Origin: Okapia johnstoni
Lineage: Eukaryota > Chordata > Mammalia > Artiodactyla > Giraffidae
NCBI GenBank assembly: GCA_024291935.2
Contig: CM044312.1
Coordinates: 77,209,001-77,273,000 of the forward strand
Direction of reading: 5' to 3'
Length of the DNA: 64,000 nucleotides
Part shown: one piece after another, positions 35,071 to 47,870 of the stretch
How positions within the stretch are numbered: the first letter of the stretch is position 1
Layout: every line of letters starts with the position of its first letter
Made by a program: the position numbers and the translations under genes
Notes under the pieces: generated by a model
What the model was told of the DNA's origin: nothing
The model's database searches: none
Seen by the model: only the letters and a program-made list of their open reading frames with translations

Positions 35071-36724
35071 ATGTGAGTATGAATTACCAAATTTGTCCAA
35101 AGTTGTCTGAACATTGTTCTGAGATCAACACAAATTACTTGGCCCAGAGAAATACGCATCAGCAAGGATGGCTGATGAACCAGAAGATAATTCACTGGAC
35201 TCAGATGAATAGAAACCCACGTGGAAATCAAAGAGTCCAAACAAATATATGCATCATTATATAGGAAACTACATCAACTATGTCAGCATATGAGATGTTA
35301 TAGCAGGCTGAAAATTTTTCTTTGAAATGCCTGGTCTGAAGATCTAGGCTGTATACATAGATAAGTGAAACCAAGAGATTCTGGAAAGATGGAGGACAGT
35401 CAAGGCTGGGATCTTCTGATGGAGACATAAATCATTTCAGCACAAGTGAATGAAAGAAAGAGCTAGAATAATAGGAGGTTGAGTTACTTTAAATTTCCAT
35501 CTTTAGATGATCCTGTAATTTTCCATGAAGATACTGTGGGAGATTCATTTGTTTGTAATTTAGTAGGAATACGATTATTTTCCCCTGAAACTCCCTAGAT
35601 CTGTTTTTTTTTTTATTTTTTTTTATTTTTGGGGTTTCTGATAACATAGAAATATCCTCAGGAAGAGTTACAAGCACTGGAGCTCTATCTGTAAAGAGAT
35701 CCACTCAAAAGACCAATACATTTAAGAAGGGAGAGTGTATTTTCACATCAACTCATCAGTTAAAAAAAAAAATACATAAAAAACTTAGGAAATTATTATT
35801 CCAGGAAGGATGGAATTTCCCTCTACAGGAAAATATACATGACTGAAAGATGTAATGCAATAAATAAATACATGATTAAGAGAAAAATAAGACTGCACAT
35901 CTGCTTCCTGGTAGAATTATGATGAATACATTGGGAAATGTTTCTTTTGGTTTCTATTATTAAAGGTGACCACATCAAGAAAGTATGATATTGTGTAAAA
36001 ATGTTATCTCTTTTTCTTTGTTCACACCCAGATGATGAGTGGAAAGTGGCAGCATTTTACATAAGGCTACCTCCCACAGACAAAGAACTATAAACAACAT
36101 ACCAGTAACTGCAAAGGATACCATTAACATGAATACTTTTGATAAGGACATTTATTTTGGATTAAAGTCTACACTATTGTTGAATGTTCTGACAGCATTT
36201 TGTACCAGAGTTTCGTGTTTAAAAATGCGGAAAAGACCTATAACTTACCTGCTACTTAGCATTTTGGAGGGGCAAGATGTGCAGTTAGACACCAGTCCTC
36301 AGAAAGTTTTGTCTTTTCAACCAATACAAGTTGGTCAGAACAAACTGTTCAGAGTAATGAATAGAAAATACTACTGAATAACTTTTAACAATGTTTAAGA
36401 GTGACCTATTTTTATTTTTTTATTTAAAAATAGCTGAGTTACTATTGAAAGCCTCTCTTTACAAATGAGTTACAGAATGTGCATGAGTGCAAGTTGCTCT
36501 CCAATTAGCCTCTCTACGGGTTAGGTTTCTTGGATGATGGGGTTATTCCAAAACTGAGCGGTAACAATGGAAGTCACAGTGTAAACTCGAATAGGGAAAA
36601 AGAAAACAAATCAAAGACTTCCAGGTTGTCTGGAAGAACCTTCTTGAATGCCGTAAACCAATGACAGCATCACAACAAACACTTCACAGATATTCATCCT
36701 ATACAAGAATCATTCCTTCCTTTA
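35071..36724. other. AT-rich unique DNA
   Basis: T-rich and A-rich runs lie at 35607-35630 and 35761-35771. A pyrimidine tract ending in CAG at 36031 looks like a splice acceptor, but the frame after it lacks a suitable ATG and any family feature. I make no gene call. Confidence 0.5.
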
Positions 36725-37034
36725 ATGAAGGAGGAAATATACAGAACAGGCTCCATCTTGAAAGTAGGGCTCAATCTTGGGCCATACTGTGGACTTTGAG
36801 CTATATGCCCAGTATCTTTGGAAACTACATGCCAACTGGAAAACCAGACCGCCCCCCCCCCCGCACCGCGCCACCCCCGCGATGGAAGAGCCCTAGGGCT
36901 CCTACCTAGACTCTCCATCGCCTAAAAGAATACCCTAATTACCTGTGTAACCCAATAGAATCATAAATTCTATTATGCTTATTGGGGTATGACCACAGAC
37001 CTATTGATAACTGTCCACTGTTAACTACCTAGGC

Positions 37035-37078
37035 TTAAGGCATACGAATCATGGGTTTAAGGCATATGAATCATGGGT
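37035..37078 (+). repeat. 22-bp tandem repeat in LTR
   Basis: Two copies of a 22-base unit, 37035-37056 and 37057-37078, differing at one base (CATACGAATC versus CATATGAATC). Each holds GAATCATGGG. Its position upstream of the TATA box suggests a duplicated U3 enhancer unit. Confidence 0.85.
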
Positions 37079-37164
37079 TAACTTTGATTGTATCTTTCTT
37101 TTCCTTTGTTCAGACTAGTTTCAGAGAATTTGAGGAGGGGGGATTTGAGCATGTACACTTAGGG

Positions 37165-37172
37165 TATATAAG
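37165..37172 (+). promoter_or_regulatory. TATA box of probable LTR
   Basis: TATATAAG, about 110 bp upstream of the estimated LTR end and followed by GC-richer R-like sequence. Confidence 0.5.
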
Positions 37173-37275
37173 GTTTTCACAAAAACTGGTCAGGGTCCTT
37201 GGCTAAGAGGAGACTGCCTTGCACACACCAGTGTTTGAGATTCAGTCATCTTTCCTGGTACAGAGTAGTAAACAC

Positions 37276-39599
37276 TCTCACAAATGGAGATGTCCTTTAT
37301 AAATATTAATTGTTTTTACAAAAGGGTAGCTTCTACAAGATTTTCAAAGCTTCTCCTACAGCTGTTGTCTCTTCAAAACAACCAGCAAGATAACCCTTAT
37401 GCTAAAAAGGCAGTTTTGGAGGATAACACATTTGCTCTCCTTCAGATATATGCATATATATGTATATATGAGTGTGTATTCATGGATCTATAAATTAAAA
37501 ATTCCATAGTAGTAATATAAGGTACACATTTGTAAATGTACCCTTTTTTAATAATTAAAGTAGACAGAGATCAGGTCAAGAGCAGCTGTATAGCATCGAT
37601 GATCATAACCAGAGCAGAGTTTTTGATTATCAGATAAGAAAATTAATGTATTATTTCAGAAATGGCCATCATTATGTGACTAGCAGCCATTACTTTGCCT
37701 GGGTATAAGTGTCAACAGTTCTCACAGCCTGTATTAAATTTATTTTCTAAATCATCTGTCACGTTAGTGAAAAGAAGCATGTCTGCCCTTTTAGGAGGGA
37801 CAAGACTTCAGTTATAATCTCAGCTTTGTGATGACTCAATCGTGTGCCTATGAACACACTACAACTAGTGTCTTATATACATGGATCATTACTCAAGCCT
37901 GGGGCCATTTCTCTCCAAACATTCAGCACCAATCTGTGAATATAGAAGCTGTTCTTTCATGTTTAAGGAAGGAAGAGAGAGGGAGGGAAGGAAGAACTCA
38001 CATTACTTCATCCTCAGTCCTCTCTGTAAAATTAAGAAGATGGACTAGACATTCAATTAGGTTTTTTCTTTTAATTATGAAATGTCACGAGTCTATGAAA
38101 CAAAAATTGTTTTACTATTTATATATTTTTTTTAATAATAGGAATTTCAAAATAGGTATCCGAAGACTGATGATTTATCAGGCTTACGCTCCATTTCCTA
38201 GGTTGGAATTCAAACAAACAAAAGTCCTCAGGTACTAGTTCTCTTAAATAAGTTTTAACAAAATATACCCATGTTATAGAAATGCCAAAATACCATATCG
38301 GATAAACACAAATTCAATATATTTACCAAGAATGTAAAACTGAACTTTAGGAGCACTATTTCTTAAACTAATAGGTTATCTGCTACTTTCACATAGTAAT
38401 TTTTGTCCTTAACATTCTTTTGAATGCAGGTAATCTGAACTGAACTGAGCTGAATCTAAAGTCAGAATAAACTGATAGTAAGGATGCAAAATAGAGTACC
38501 TGGACGATTTCCATAGGTTATTATCTTACTGGTACAGAAGATTCATCTATCACTTAAACATTTAATTAAACAGAAACTGCTATCTGTGAGAATTATTTTA
38601 GATGTTTTTGATTGAGAGAAGGATAATCGTTCTATGATCCCTAGATTTAACTAAAACTGAAAAAGAATAACCAAAGCATCTATTTAATTATTTATTTAAA
38701 CAAAATAACAGTTTGCCAATGCTGACTCAGGATCTTATTTTCAACTCTCACAGCTCTACTTGATTTTATTTTTTCACTTGTAATTACAAATCCACAAAGA
38801 CTGATTGCTATGCTAGATGTCAAGGATAATGAACCAGATATGGTTATACATCTTCACTTTAGGAGCTGGTGATTTGCCAGAGGTATAAAATGAATTTTAA
38901 ATTAAAATAATTTATTATAAAATACAAATATGTGTGATGGGGTAAATAAGTACTGAACTTACTTATGTTTTATAAATTGTTATTTGGAGGAAGAATATGA
39001 GTTTGCATTAGTTTTTGAAATATAGACAGAGTATCAAGAGAATTAAAAAAAAAAGACAAAAGGATGAACAGCATGAGAAATACTGGACGCTAAATGTTAA
39101 ACATACATGAAAACAAAATAAGAAAGCACTCTTTTATTTTACAAACTAAATATTTAGCTAAGATTTTCATAGGTTTTTCTTTCCAGTTCTGTGATATCTG
39201 CTTGAAAGTTGCTGTCTACACAGTCTCTCCATCCTCTATATCTAAGGATTATTTTCTTAATATGAAATACTTAAAACTTCCTTCAGCAGGAAAAAAAATT
39301 CATGAGATATTTTATATCCTGCTATGATCAAGTCTGACCTCAGACTTTATATGTGGTAAGATGTTACTTGTTGCATTGTGAATTCTAGGAACAATATACA
39401 TTGGTTTCAAAAAGTATAACATCAATGAGACAGTTTTAATGTTAACACATCTATGTTCTGAGAGGAATATAAAATAGTTCTGAGTCAGGCTGAGAGCAAA
39501 GTTCACATTATAATAATAATGCTTTGACTATATAACAGGGAAATATCATGAAATACACAAATAACAAAGAGTGAAAGTCTGATATGATAGCCCTGTGTT
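37276..39599. other. AT-rich unique DNA
   Basis: A frame at 37828-38238 (135 codons from ATG) has no recognisable domain. A short BovB-like pentamer run (CTGAACTGAACTGAGCTGAA) lies at 38437-38456 without an attached BovB body. Otherwise nothing. Confidence 0.5.
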
Positions 39600-39830
39600 T
39601 CTCGAGCACCCTTATTTCTATTCTCAACACCATTGTGTTGGTCCAGCCCTTATTTTATCTACAAAGTGTCTCTTAGTTGGTCTCCCTGTAAATTATTCCT
39701 AGGCTCATCTTCCTAAAATACTAATTCTTGGGTTATTTCATGGTTCAAAAACTTTCAGTGTCTCCCATGTGCCTCCAGTATAAAACCTGAAGTCTGTACC
39801 CTGGCATTTCAAAGCTTTTGTAACCAGTCA
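39600..39830 (+). repeat. L2 LINE relic
   Basis: GGTTATTTCATGGTTCAAAAACTTTCAGTGTCTCCC, then a degraded 'ataaagtccaaactc' equivalent (TATAAAACCTGAAGTCTGTA) and CCTGGCATTTCAAAGC. This order is typical of the L2 3' region in sense orientation. Confidence 0.5.
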
Positions 39831-39894
39831 AATATGCTTAATGTATATTGGTGAGAAGAAATAAAACTATCAGTGTTGATTTATTAAATAGCCA

Positions 39895-40092
39895 TGGTGT
39901 CAGGCACTGGAAGAAATTTACTTACACTGTCTCAATTAATACTCACATGTGTTTTGTATACAGAGCTGTCATTTACCCCACTTCAATATATGAGTAAAAC
40001 AAGACTGATAGACTTAAATAACAAGTGTTCCCAGATAATAAATTGTGACTCCAAACTGTGTTGCCTTCCCACCACAAGATCAACACTTGTGT
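39895..40092 (-). repeat. MIR SINE relic
   Basis: Antisense MIR: GTGTCAGGCACTGGAAGAA, CACTGTCTCAATTAATACTC, TCATTTACCCCACTTCAATATATGAG and a degraded inner core. Confidence 0.6.
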
Positions 40093-42544
40093 GTACAAAA
40101 TCACAACTACATTGGAAGAAAGTACATGATGAGATCATAGTAAGAATTTACACTGCTTATTAAATGGATGATTAATTGCCTTAGACTAGAGTCTATTTGA
40201 AAAAGCACTGGCAGAGGGATCAAGACCATGAGAGGTCAGGGTTAATAATTTATGTGTCTTTCTCATCTAAATAATAACAGAAATGAGGAGAGTGAATGGA
40301 TCAGGGAGAAAAGTCTGTAGACAGAAAAGAACAGAACTGTGGGCAAAAGGCAGTAAGTGGGGGGAAGAGAAAGGGGAACCAGTGAAAGAGCAAGAAGAGA
40401 GAGCCATCAGATACAACCCAGGAATTATAGGGCCCCAAAAGAAGAACATACATGTGAACCCCTAGATTGTTCCACCTTCTCTGTCTTCAGTCCTGAACTA
40501 CAGACCTGGAATAGGTGTTACCTTGGCCCTGGTCACACTCTTTTAATGACCCTGAAACTACCCAGAAAACCACTATTAGCCTGGCTAGTCCTCATAAACA
40601 CCTAAAAGGAATCATTTGAAAATGGAACTCCCCTGCCTCAGCAAAATACTTAGAAAAGTAATGTAAATTATCTCCGTTACTTAAAATTTCATCAAGAAAC
40701 AAGCCAGGAGATTTATAAATATTTACTCACTAAAGTAATAAAAAGCCAACAGACGTAAGAGTGAATTTATAAAAAGAAAACAAACAAACTAAATTGACTC
40801 TGGGTTCTAGTTTTTAAAATTGTTTCCTTCTTTTAATTTGCTCTAATAAAATTATCCTTAAGATTCATGGAATAGAAAATGCCACACACTAAAGATATAT
40901 ATATTAATATATATTTGAAAGATTTTACATTGATTTACATCTATCTATTTGCAACTACAGGAAATCACTTTACATTCCTGGGATTAGCACTGTGAGAGGA
41001 TTTTTAATTATTTAGAAAATATTCAGAAATTATTTCAAGTAAATCTTATTTATCCTATCTCTGAAGAATTTCATTTTCTGTGAAGTAGAAATAGGGTCTT
41101 ACATATAGTTATTGATATGATATATATAAGGTTCATAATTTAAGATGTAGAAAATAATTTACTAATTATTAATTATATAAAATATATTGATGAACATTCA
41201 TAAGCCAACTATGAGAATAGACTAATCTGAAACAATACCAAAAACAGCATTAGAAAAGTATTTTCCCATAAAATAACTAGAACATTATTCAGTTTCACTT
41301 CCACTTGCTCAGAAGCTGAAGTGACCTTTAAGTTCAATTTCTGAAAAATATCATTGATTAACATACTTGCTGCTTCCACTAGTTATATTTCAGAGAAGGG
41401 CCAAGAAGGTGAGAGCCTGAGACAAAGGTTTTCCTTGCATATTAGATTGCTTATATCTAGATGCAGGAGCTACCCATTTGTCTCTGGATTCTTCCTAAAC
41501 TTCCACCTTGGGAGATGCTTCTCTTGGGCAAATTTATCCCATAAGTGCTGTACTGCAGGTTCCTTCAAGATTCCCTGAAGCTCAACCTTTAGAGAGCAAG
41601 AATCCAGGGACCTCTTGTTAGCTAGATCATGGCAGCAAGTTCAGCAATGGTACAGGGTCTAGAAAAAGTCCCGTCCTCAGGCATGAGACTGCACTACAAG
41701 AGATTGTCGCTGGGCCAATTTCCAAATCCTCTAGTGGATGGATAGTGAATTAGGTCACTCTGTTTTCTTTCACTCCTTATAAACAAGACTGAAATAGAAT
41801 ATTCTGAAACCACAAAGTAGTGAGAGCATTTAATAAGAAGTTTCAAGTGCAATAACTGGTTAGCAGAGGTACAGGGACAAGGTAGTGGTCAAACAGGGGA
41901 AGGAAGCTGAGGTCAGGGGATTAGAATGACAGTAGGCCCACATTGGAAGGCTAAAGAAATATCTGTGTACTGGTTTAAAAAAAAAAGAAGTCAGAAGCAG
42001 GGGATATGAAGGCTGTTGAACAAATCTGTGTTGTTTATTTGGGAATGGAGCACTTCAAGGAATGTGCAGTGTTATAAATCCAGTAGTAGATGGCTAAGGA
42101 ATGGTGAACTGCTACAAAATAAACCTGGAAATTTAGATAGGGCACCAAAGGATTTTATTACTTGCTGTTTAGTTTCTACAAGCAGCTGCTGCTTCTGTGA
42201 CAGCTAGTATTAAAGGGTTCCTTTGCCCTGGATTCTCCTTCACATCCCTATAGCATACTCAGTCGCAATGTGCCCCAAATGATGTTTCTTTAAACACACT
42301 ATTGTGCAAAAGAAGGAGGTGGTAATAGTTAATCCTAAAATGTCATTCTCTTATCCAGGAATATACCTGAAGGAGGTCACCAAAGGACCTTTTTCTGAAT
42401 GAGATTAATGGAATCCAGCAGATAAAGAACAAGAAGGCAGCAGAACAGTGTGGAGATGTGTGAGAATCTGATCTATATGTAACTTGCATCATCTTGTAAG
42501 GATAATGGAAAGATAACATACAGTATAATGCAATGTTTGATCAT
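40093..42544. other. Unique DNA without recognised gene
   Basis: 40280-40450 is purine-rich, giving open frames on both strands without protein features. An AT-only patch lies at 40892-40915. 41360-41720 has balanced composition but no recognisable element. Confidence 0.5.
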
Positions 42545-42738
42545 CCTATATTAACCCATTTATATCTCACAATAACCCTATGAGATTAGTGCTTTCATGA
42601 ACCCCCAGTTAAAAGATGGGAAATGGACATAAAAAGGTCAAGTAACTTGTCTAATCACACAGTTCAGAGGTGACAGAACTAGGATCTGAATCCAAGCTGT
42701 CTGCTTCCATAGGGCATAACCTTAACCACAGCACCACA
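42545..42738 (-). repeat. MIR SINE relic, well preserved
   Basis: Antisense MIR in textbook order: CCATTTATATCTCACAATAACCCTATGAG, AAAAGATGGGAAATGGACAT, GGTCAAGTAACTTGTCTAATCACACAG and AACTAGGATCTGAATCCAAG. It ends near the tRNA-like part (GCACCACATTT). Confidence 0.8.
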
Positions 42739-43127
42739 TTTCCTCCCACACTTGAAAGCCTCAGTTTAAAGTTCCACTAATCAAAGACTCCTTTGGTTTC
42801 CAGAGTGATCTCCTTTTTACACATAATGTAGAGCAATGAAGACTAACCCACAGGGGTTGTAGTGGTGTGGTGACGTACCTGGGACCTGAGAGGGAAGTCA
42901 GCGATGGAGATAATGCTCTGAGCATAGTCTCCATAAAGATAAAAGAGATTAAGGTGAGAGGATGACATCATTAAAGAAAAGGCTGCAGAGAGAAAAGGCC
43001 AAGACTATGAGTAGGACTCTTTGTTTTTTGGCTTTAATATCATAAGATTTGATTTGACCCTTGATGATAATGAATTATTTTACAGTCACCTACTTCAGGG
43101 TTGCAGCCATGGTTTCTCATTTGTATT
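42739..43127. other. Unique DNA
   Basis: Nothing recognisable. Confidence 0.5.
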
Positions 43128-43195
43128 TTGTCAGTGACTCGTATAGTGCCCAGCATATAGCAGGCACTCAATAAATACTTCTTGAATTAAAGAAA
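43128..43195 (+). repeat. L2/MIR-type 3' end
   Basis: TATAGTGCCCAGCATATAGC then AGGCACTCAATAAATACTTC then TTGAATTAAAGAAAAGATGA, the characteristic 3' end of L2-type elements in sense orientation. Confidence 0.7.
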
Positions 43196-45495
43196 AGATG
43201 AAAAGGGAATTTCAAGATGGAAAGGCATCAAGAGTAATATGAATATGTGAAATAACCTTTACAATGAAGGAATGTGTGTGTGAAAATAACTTCATGAGGA
43301 AGTATATGTTTAAAGTAGTTACAAGAGGAAAAAACAAAAAAGGGGTTCTGAATAGAATAATTTATATTCAAGCATTAGAGATTGTGTACTTATTACGTGA
43401 AAGACTTGGTGATATGCATGGAAGTATGGAGAAAAATGTCAAGGTAGCAACTACTTGGTCCTTATTCTTGAGAAACTTAGTCCAAGTAAGAAAGAAATAG
43501 TTATTGGAACTGAGAAAGATCTTACAGACAGTAGGGCAGAATTTAAGTGAAAAGCACTTTTTCAAGCAAGACTGAACGGCCGTACATGAGGGTACCTAGG
43601 GGAGTGGGCACTGGTTTGGGGCAGAAGTGACGGCAGTAAGAGACAAAACTATCCAAGTGAAAGAAGAAATCAGCACAAAGTCCCCAAATGAAAGAGTAGA
43701 GAAACTGTAAGCCCATGTGGTTGATGCAAGTCTGTCCTGTTTATTAATTTAGAGAATTTATAAGACTTTTTTTGGTTTTGCTCATCTTAATATATCACCC
43801 ACATAAAGCACACTTTTAAACCCTGTTTGTATAAAATAAAGTAATGGAAAAAAGAGAAAGTCAAAATTGTCATTTCTGATTATCAGAAATAACCAAAGGT
43901 TACAAAAATATAAAATGAATGATTGGTGACCATCACGAAGATGATGGTTACATGTTTGATAAATATTAAGGTAAAGCAGATCTGAATGCAATTCTTATTT
44001 TTAGCATCTCAAGTGTAAGTGCACAGGATATGAATGACCATTCCTTGTACTCTAAAAAGTTTTGAAATATGGATCAAAAGTATCATTTTCTGGAATGTGA
44101 AAAGGTCTATGTGATAATGACAAAACAAAAGAGCTCTAAGCAATCAACATTCAGAGACTTGGAGTAGGGTGAAGTAAGGAATCCCAGGATCTTAGCCCAA
44201 GCTCTCTGAAGGGTCTATTGAATGCACACGTGTAAGCACAGCATTCCTTTTCTATGTAAGCTACTTCTGCCAAAAACTTGCCCTTTTAAAAACCTGAACA
44301 ATGAACACTCTCTGCCAAAACTCATCACAGTGTAGTCTAAGACAACAATCCCCACGGCGCCGAGAAATGTGAATCAAGTCAAAGAAAGGGAAATGTTATC
44401 CTCTCATCTGTATATCCAGTACAAATGCTTTTGAACAACCACTTTACAGGTGATAAAAGTCTTCATAAGTTGATACAATAATTTCTTGACTTATACTAAT
44501 TTCCAATTTTATAATTATACATAACTCATCTTACACTATTTCGTCATGCAAATACTTTTACAGACAGAACAGTCTGGCTACTTCAACCTTGTACCAAACT
44601 GCTTGGAAAGCAACTTAACACCCCAATTTGATCATGATAAGGAAATATTTGAAGGTATAAGACAGAGGCTAGTGTGGCCAAAAGAGTGAATTTTGAATCA
44701 GAATATATGTGAAGGGTAAAGTTAGTAAGTATACAATTTCACAGCTGTTTTAAAAACCTGTCTTCTGATAAGGAGAGTCATATCTCACAGTTGATGAGAT
44801 TTGAGATGATTATTTTCATCTGAAAAGATTTTTTGAAAATAGTACCCTAGTTATAATTATGTATTCATAAGTCATCAATTACTTGAAAATATATTGATAG
44901 AAAGTTAAAAAGGAGTCAATGATAGTCCATGCAAAAGCATAAATTTCACATCTCTATTATGCAAATTATGCAAACTATTTCTAAAGGTTTTGGTCAGAAT
45001 TTGTATTTCATTCTTCTTTTTGAATGAGTTGACTTACCATAGGCAGGATCTCTCTTTTAAAAAATTGCATTCAATCCTTCCATGTAACAAAAACGAAAAC
45101 ATTGTACCTAAGATTCCAATGGAAGCCCAGAGCACACTAGTCAAATTTGATCTGGGTCTTTTTCAGACATTGTCCCTGGAATCTCTGGAAGTTCAGTGGG
45201 GTATCACCAAAAAAAAAAGAAAAAAAAAAGGCCCTTTAGCCACATATTCTGGGACTGGATTCCATGATTTTTCTCAAACAACTTCTTGAAATGTGTTTCT
45301 TTGTGTGCTATGACTCATACAAACTAAAAACAAGACAAGTAAAAAAAGAACCACTGCCACAGTAGAGTACAAATTCAACAGAAAGTTGACTATAAAGCAC
45401 AGTCAGGTAATTATTAAATAATTATAAATATGAGGTAATAAAAAAATAAGACATCAGCATGTATAAAGGTGAAATGACAGGACTTTTGGTCCAAC
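43196..45495. other. Unique DNA
   Basis: No element recognised. A lone CpG-rich patch CACGGCGCCGAGAAA lies at 44354-44368. A-rich runs occur at 45209-45230. Confidence 0.5.
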
Positions 45496-45506
45496 CATAA
45501 GCAAGA

Positions 45507-45711
45507 GATTTCCCAGATGGCACAGTGGTAAAGAATCAGCCTGCCAATGCAGGAGACACAGGTTGGATCCCTGGGTTGGGAAGATCCCCAGGAGCAGAAA
45601 ACAGCAAACCACTCCAGTATTTTTGCCTGGAAAATCCCATGGACAGAGGAGCCTGGGGGTTTATCATCCATGGGGTCATAAAGAGTTAAGACATGACTGA
45701 GTGACTAAGCA
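45507..45711 (+). mobile_element. Bov-tA SINE with 11-bp TSD
   Basis: Sense SINE starting GATTTCCCAGATGGCACAGT and ending ACTGAGTGACTAAGCACA. Exact duplication CATAAGCAAGA at 45496-45506 and 45712-45722. Confidence 0.95.
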
Positions 45712-45722
45712 CATAAGCAAGA

Positions 45723-46559
45723 AAACTTACTAAAAGGGAAAAAAAAATCCTTGGACTTTCAAAACATATGCACCCATTTGTAACACAGAGAATAGAAGGA
45801 ATAATGTGAGTTTTATAATAGACAGAAAGTATATATGTAAAGTGAGGGAAAGAGTTGAACACACACAGATACAAATGGAAATGGCAACACATATCTACAT
45901 TTCTGGAACATATGTAAGTCGCAATTTCTCAGAATTTGAGGGATATAAAAGCCTCCTTAGGTAAATTTTTAATTTTTAAAATAAGCAATGATACGTGCAT
46001 TATACCTATAACATTTGATATGGAATAATCTTTAGCATATTTAATGTAGCAGAAGTCCTTGAGATTCAAAGAAGAGAAACAAGAACATAGTCATTGAGCC
46101 ATTTTGGCAAGAATTTGGAAGCGCAATCGTCATGTAAAACTGAAGACATCTGGCACAGAAGATGGATCTTGTCAATATGAATAAAATAGCAAAGACTAAA
46201 GTATGAAAAAAGTGTGCCTTTTCTTTTAATATTTAAGGCTGATTTATGGAACATGACTGGTACATAGCTTTCTTTGCACGAGAACCTACCACAATGGTGA
46301 TGTAAAATTTTTTATTAATCCAAGTAATACATTTTATTTTGAAAAATAAGTAATTACAAGAACACTTAATTCAAAATATGCATTTATTATGATGAGATCT
46401 ATTATATTTAGCATCAACAGGAAAAAAAAAAAAAACAGTAGCATAGTTCCACCTTGAACTAGGGGAATAAAGTAAACATTTAATTGAACAACATTAACCT
46501 TTCTGACCAGAGAATGGTTCACCTTTTATATAGTTTCTCACCATGGTTAATCTATATGC
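45723..46559. other. AT-rich unique DNA
   Basis: Nothing recognisable apart from an A-rich run near 46421-46436. Confidence 0.5.
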
Positions 46560-47640
46560 TTTCGAGTATAACTTTTACAAACAGATGTTATTTTTTCAGA
46601 ATGGTTTTACATGCACAAAAACTGAGAAGATAGTACAGAAAGTTTCCTTAGAAACAACATTCAGTTTTCCCTATTATTTTTACATCTTACAATAGATAGA
46701 ATGGACATTTGTTATAATGAATAAAATCAATATTGACATTTTGTTATTAACTAAAGTCCAAGTCTATTCTGATTTTCTTAGTGTTTATCTAATGTTCTTT
46801 TTCTTTCCATGGGTCTCACCCAGGACACCGCATTACATTTAGTTCGTGTCTCTCTGACTTCTTGCTTATAACAGTTTCTCAGACTTACTTTGTTTTTTTA
46901 TGATCTTGACCAGTTTGAGGAGTACTGGTCAAATATATTTTAGACTGCCCCTCTTTTGGAATTTGTCTTATGTTTTTCTCATGGTTTTATTGGAGTTACA
47001 GGACATATCAAGGGAGAGGTTGAGAGGGGGAATATTCCTTTCATCCTTCATATCAAAGGCACATACTACCAATACACTTTAGGACTATTGAGGTTGACCC
47101 TGATCACTTGGCTGAGACAGTCTCAGCTCGGCTTATTTACTGTAAAGTACTCTTTCCCCTCCTTTCCATGCTGAGTACTCTTTGGAGGAAGTAACCATGC
47201 ACAGCTCATTTCAGAAGTAAGGAGTTATATGTTCCCCTTCCTTGAGGGCCAGATACCTGCATAAACTATTTGAAGTTCTACTGGATGGAAGATTTGTCTC
47301 TTCTCCTGTATTTATTCATCATTCAATTATATTAGCATGGTCCCATGGATATGTATTTTATACCTTGGGTTATAATCAATAATAGTTTTTTTTTTTTTTC
47401 TCAAATTATTCTAGTGTTGGCCATTGGGAACTTTTTCAGCTGGTTCCTAGATCTCTTTGACATACCCATAGCATTGTGCATATTTGGTTTGGTGAGTGTA
47501 TGTGTGTGTTTGGGACACTTGTTTATTTTTTGGCACAAGATGATCCAGGTTCACATACATTTCCTGCCCCAGTCCTAGAATCAGCCATTTCTCTGAGGAT
47601 CCCTGGTTCTTTTAGATGTTTTACAGGACACTGTGACACT
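46560..47640. mobile_element. Old L1 (L1M-type) UTR relic
   Basis: A long decayed tract matching a mammalian-wide old L1 noncoding end: CACAAAAACTGAGAAGATAG, AAATTGACATTTTG-like and TTAACTAAAGTCCAAGTCTA, TTGAGGAGTACTGGTCAAAT, TGATCACTTGGCTGAGACAG, ATGGATATGTATTTTATACC, GGCCATTGGGAACTTTTTCAG and CAGTCCTAGAATCAGCCATT. I recognise the order of these blocks but not the strand with certainty, so none is given. A T14 run sits at 47386-47399. Confidence 0.6.
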
Positions 47641-47658
47641 AGTAAAAATGAGAATTTG

Positions 47659-47870
47659 ACTTCCCTGATGGTTTAGCAGTAAAGAATCCACCTGCCAAGG
47701 CAGGAAACGTGGGTTCGATCCCTGAGTCAGGAAGAGCCCTGGAGAAGGAAATGGCAACCCACTCCAGTGTTCTTGCCTGGGAAATCCCATGGACAGAGAA
47801 GCCTGGCGGGCTACAGTCCATAGCATCACAAAGAGTCAGACACAACTTAGTAACTAAACAACAACAACTT
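47659..47870 (+). mobile_element. Bov-tA SINE
   Basis: Sense SINE with a good tRNA-like head (GACTTCCCTGATGGTTTAGC), box B (GGGTTCGATCCC), body GTGTTCTTGCCTGGGAAATC and tail CAGACACAACTTAGTAACTA ending in a CAA-rich run. It lies immediately after the old L1. Confidence 0.92.

Larger units (their letters stand above)
36725..37275 (+). mobile_element. Probable solo ERV LTR
   Basis: LTR-like region with AACAGGCTCCATCTTGAAAG near its start, an 11-base C run (36852-36862), a 22-bp tandem repeat (37035-37078) and a TATA box TATATAAG (37165-37172). An R-like segment follows (GGTCAGGGTCCTTGGCTAAG). No internal retroviral genes flank it, so it is best read as a solitary LTR left after recombination. 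The 3' end seems shortened, since no clear poly(A) signal follows the TATA box. Ends are approximate and I found no target duplication. Ancient retroviral regulatory relic, no protein. Confidence 0.6.

Noticed and set aside
36039..36377. 112-codon plus-strand frame after a splice-acceptor-like tract
   Set aside because: It starts at GTG right after an in-frame TGA, has no good ATG, no matching donor and no recognisable protein family.
37828..38238. 135-codon plus-strand ATG frame
   Set aside because: No domain, signal peptide or conserved motif; low-complexity patches; length is within chance for 64 kb of six frames.
44354..44368. Short CpG-rich patch as a second promoter
   Set aside because: Only about 15 bases, no wider GC rise, no supporting motif.
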